This document shows positions 63,610 through 64,000 of a stretch of DNA of 64,000 nucleotides, piece after piece. The DNA is from Bacteroidaceae bacterium HV4-6-C5C (lineage in GTDB: Bacteria > Bacteroidota > Bacteroidia > Bacteroidales > Bacteroidaceae): NCBI GenBank assembly GCA_007896885.1, contig VOIU01000009.1, positions 109,572 through 173,571 on the forward strand. Direction: 5' to 3'. Position 1 is the stretch's first letter, and every line of letters begins with the position of its first letter. The notes under the pieces are model-generated. The model ran no database searches. It was given only the letters and a program-made list of their open reading frames with translations, and was not told the DNA's origin. The position numbers were made by a program, and so were the translations under genes.

Positions 63610-64000
63610 GTAATAGGAGAAAAAACTGATGCATCAGATAACCGTGAGCCGCATGCAATTCAACAAGATTGAATCCGATATCCACTGCGCGTTTGGCTGC
63701 TTGGGCAAATTGCCGGACTATTGCCTTTATTTCATTTCTCGACAATTCTTTTGGAATAGTTCCTCCTGCAATTAAAGGTTCTGCCGATGGAGCAAAGGTC
63801 TGCCAACCGTTAGGAGCATCGGGCGCTATATATCGATCAGGCTTCCACCCCAAATCGGTAGAAGCTTTGCGACCGGCATGTGATAGCTGTATGCCCAAAT
63901 GAATAGGAGAATGGAGGTGGATAAAATCAACGACTTTCTTCAAAGCAAAAGCTGTTTTATCATCCCAAAGTCCCAAATCGGCAAACGAAATTCGCCCTTC
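63610..64000 (-). pseudogene. Truncated, frameshifted second copy of the old-yellow-enzyme gene
   Basis: From 63610 to the right edge the DNA parallels 60131-60520 of the complete gene with only scattered substitutions; the frame continues past the edge. The encoded part runs from EGRISFADLGLWDD to VELHAAHGYLMHQF. A one-base loss just after the codons for MHQF shifts the frame, and the next dozen bases end the similarity at the sucD junction. It therefore lacks the C-terminal half and cannot be functional. Confidence 0.88.

Overview
The window reads as a chromosomal segment of a Bacteroidales bacterium, most likely Bacteroides or a close relative. Three things support this: AT-rich DNA with promoters of the Bacteroidetes type (TAnnTTTG at -7, often TTTG 19 bp upstream), start codons almost without Shine-Dalgarno sequences, and gene content (SusC-type and Oar-like TonB receptors, lipoproteins with acidic residues after the lipid cysteine, a serC-serA-DUF1015 cluster). 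The species cannot be fixed from the sequence alone. No prophage, CRISPR array or complete insertion sequence is visible.

Layout. 1-1754: 5' part of a SusC-family receptor gene leaving the left edge. 2.2-5.8 kb: an envelope-stress operon (GlsB-like membrane protein, OmpA-family protein, two small lipoproteins, an esterase, a YtxH-like peptide). 6.0-15.4 kb: a 2890-residue cyclic beta-1,2-glucan synthase (NdvB/Cgs type) behind an AraC regulator that carries a degenerate HMA-like N-terminus. 15.4-17.3 kb: a gene-poor relict zone with an IS3-family remnant, a 26-bp perfect palindrome and two periodic repeat arrays. 17.3-18.4 kb: a TlpA-like thiol protein. 18.6-24.6 kb: a compact operon of TonB receptor, MFS permease, hemN and hemG, read here as porphyrin uptake and late heme synthesis. 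24.9-31.8 kb: DUF1015, two small membrane proteins, serA, serC, a DEAD-box helicase and a C1 aminopeptidase. 32.1-36.0 kb: a membrane glycosyltransferase with a hybrid histidine kinase. 36.1-47.3 kb: housekeeping and metabolic genes (biotin-dependent carboxyltransferase, ECF sigma factor, YicG-like protein, WecB-like protein, DUF5686 outer-membrane protein, rarA, a 2-hydroxyacid dehydrogenase, an EEP-family enzyme). 47.5-56.7 kb: a secreted nuclease, a two-domain lipoprotein and two large TonB receptors. 56.9-58.8 kb: ettA divergent from tRNA-Lys(UUU). 59.1-64.0 kb: a truncated DinB-like gene, an old-yellow-enzyme gene, a PAS/GAF histidine kinase, and at the right edge a truncated second copy of the old-yellow-enzyme gene joined to the 3' end of a sucD gene.

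How the parts work together. The strongest functional unit is 18.6-24.6 kb: outer- and inner-membrane transport genes are tightly coupled to the enzymes converting coproporphyrinogen III to protoporphyrin, which suits a heme-auxotrophic gut or anaerobic Bacteroidales. The promoter of the divergent TlpA-like gene is almost the same as that of the SusC gene 16.6 kb away, including two half-sites 22 bp apart and identical distance to the -7 box, so both are probably under one unknown activator. Three unrelated intergenic gaps (16.47, 38.8 and 59.4 kb) each hold a spaced repeat array of exactly 22-bp period with different repeat sequences. No computation or database search was possible; family assignments come from motifs read by eye.
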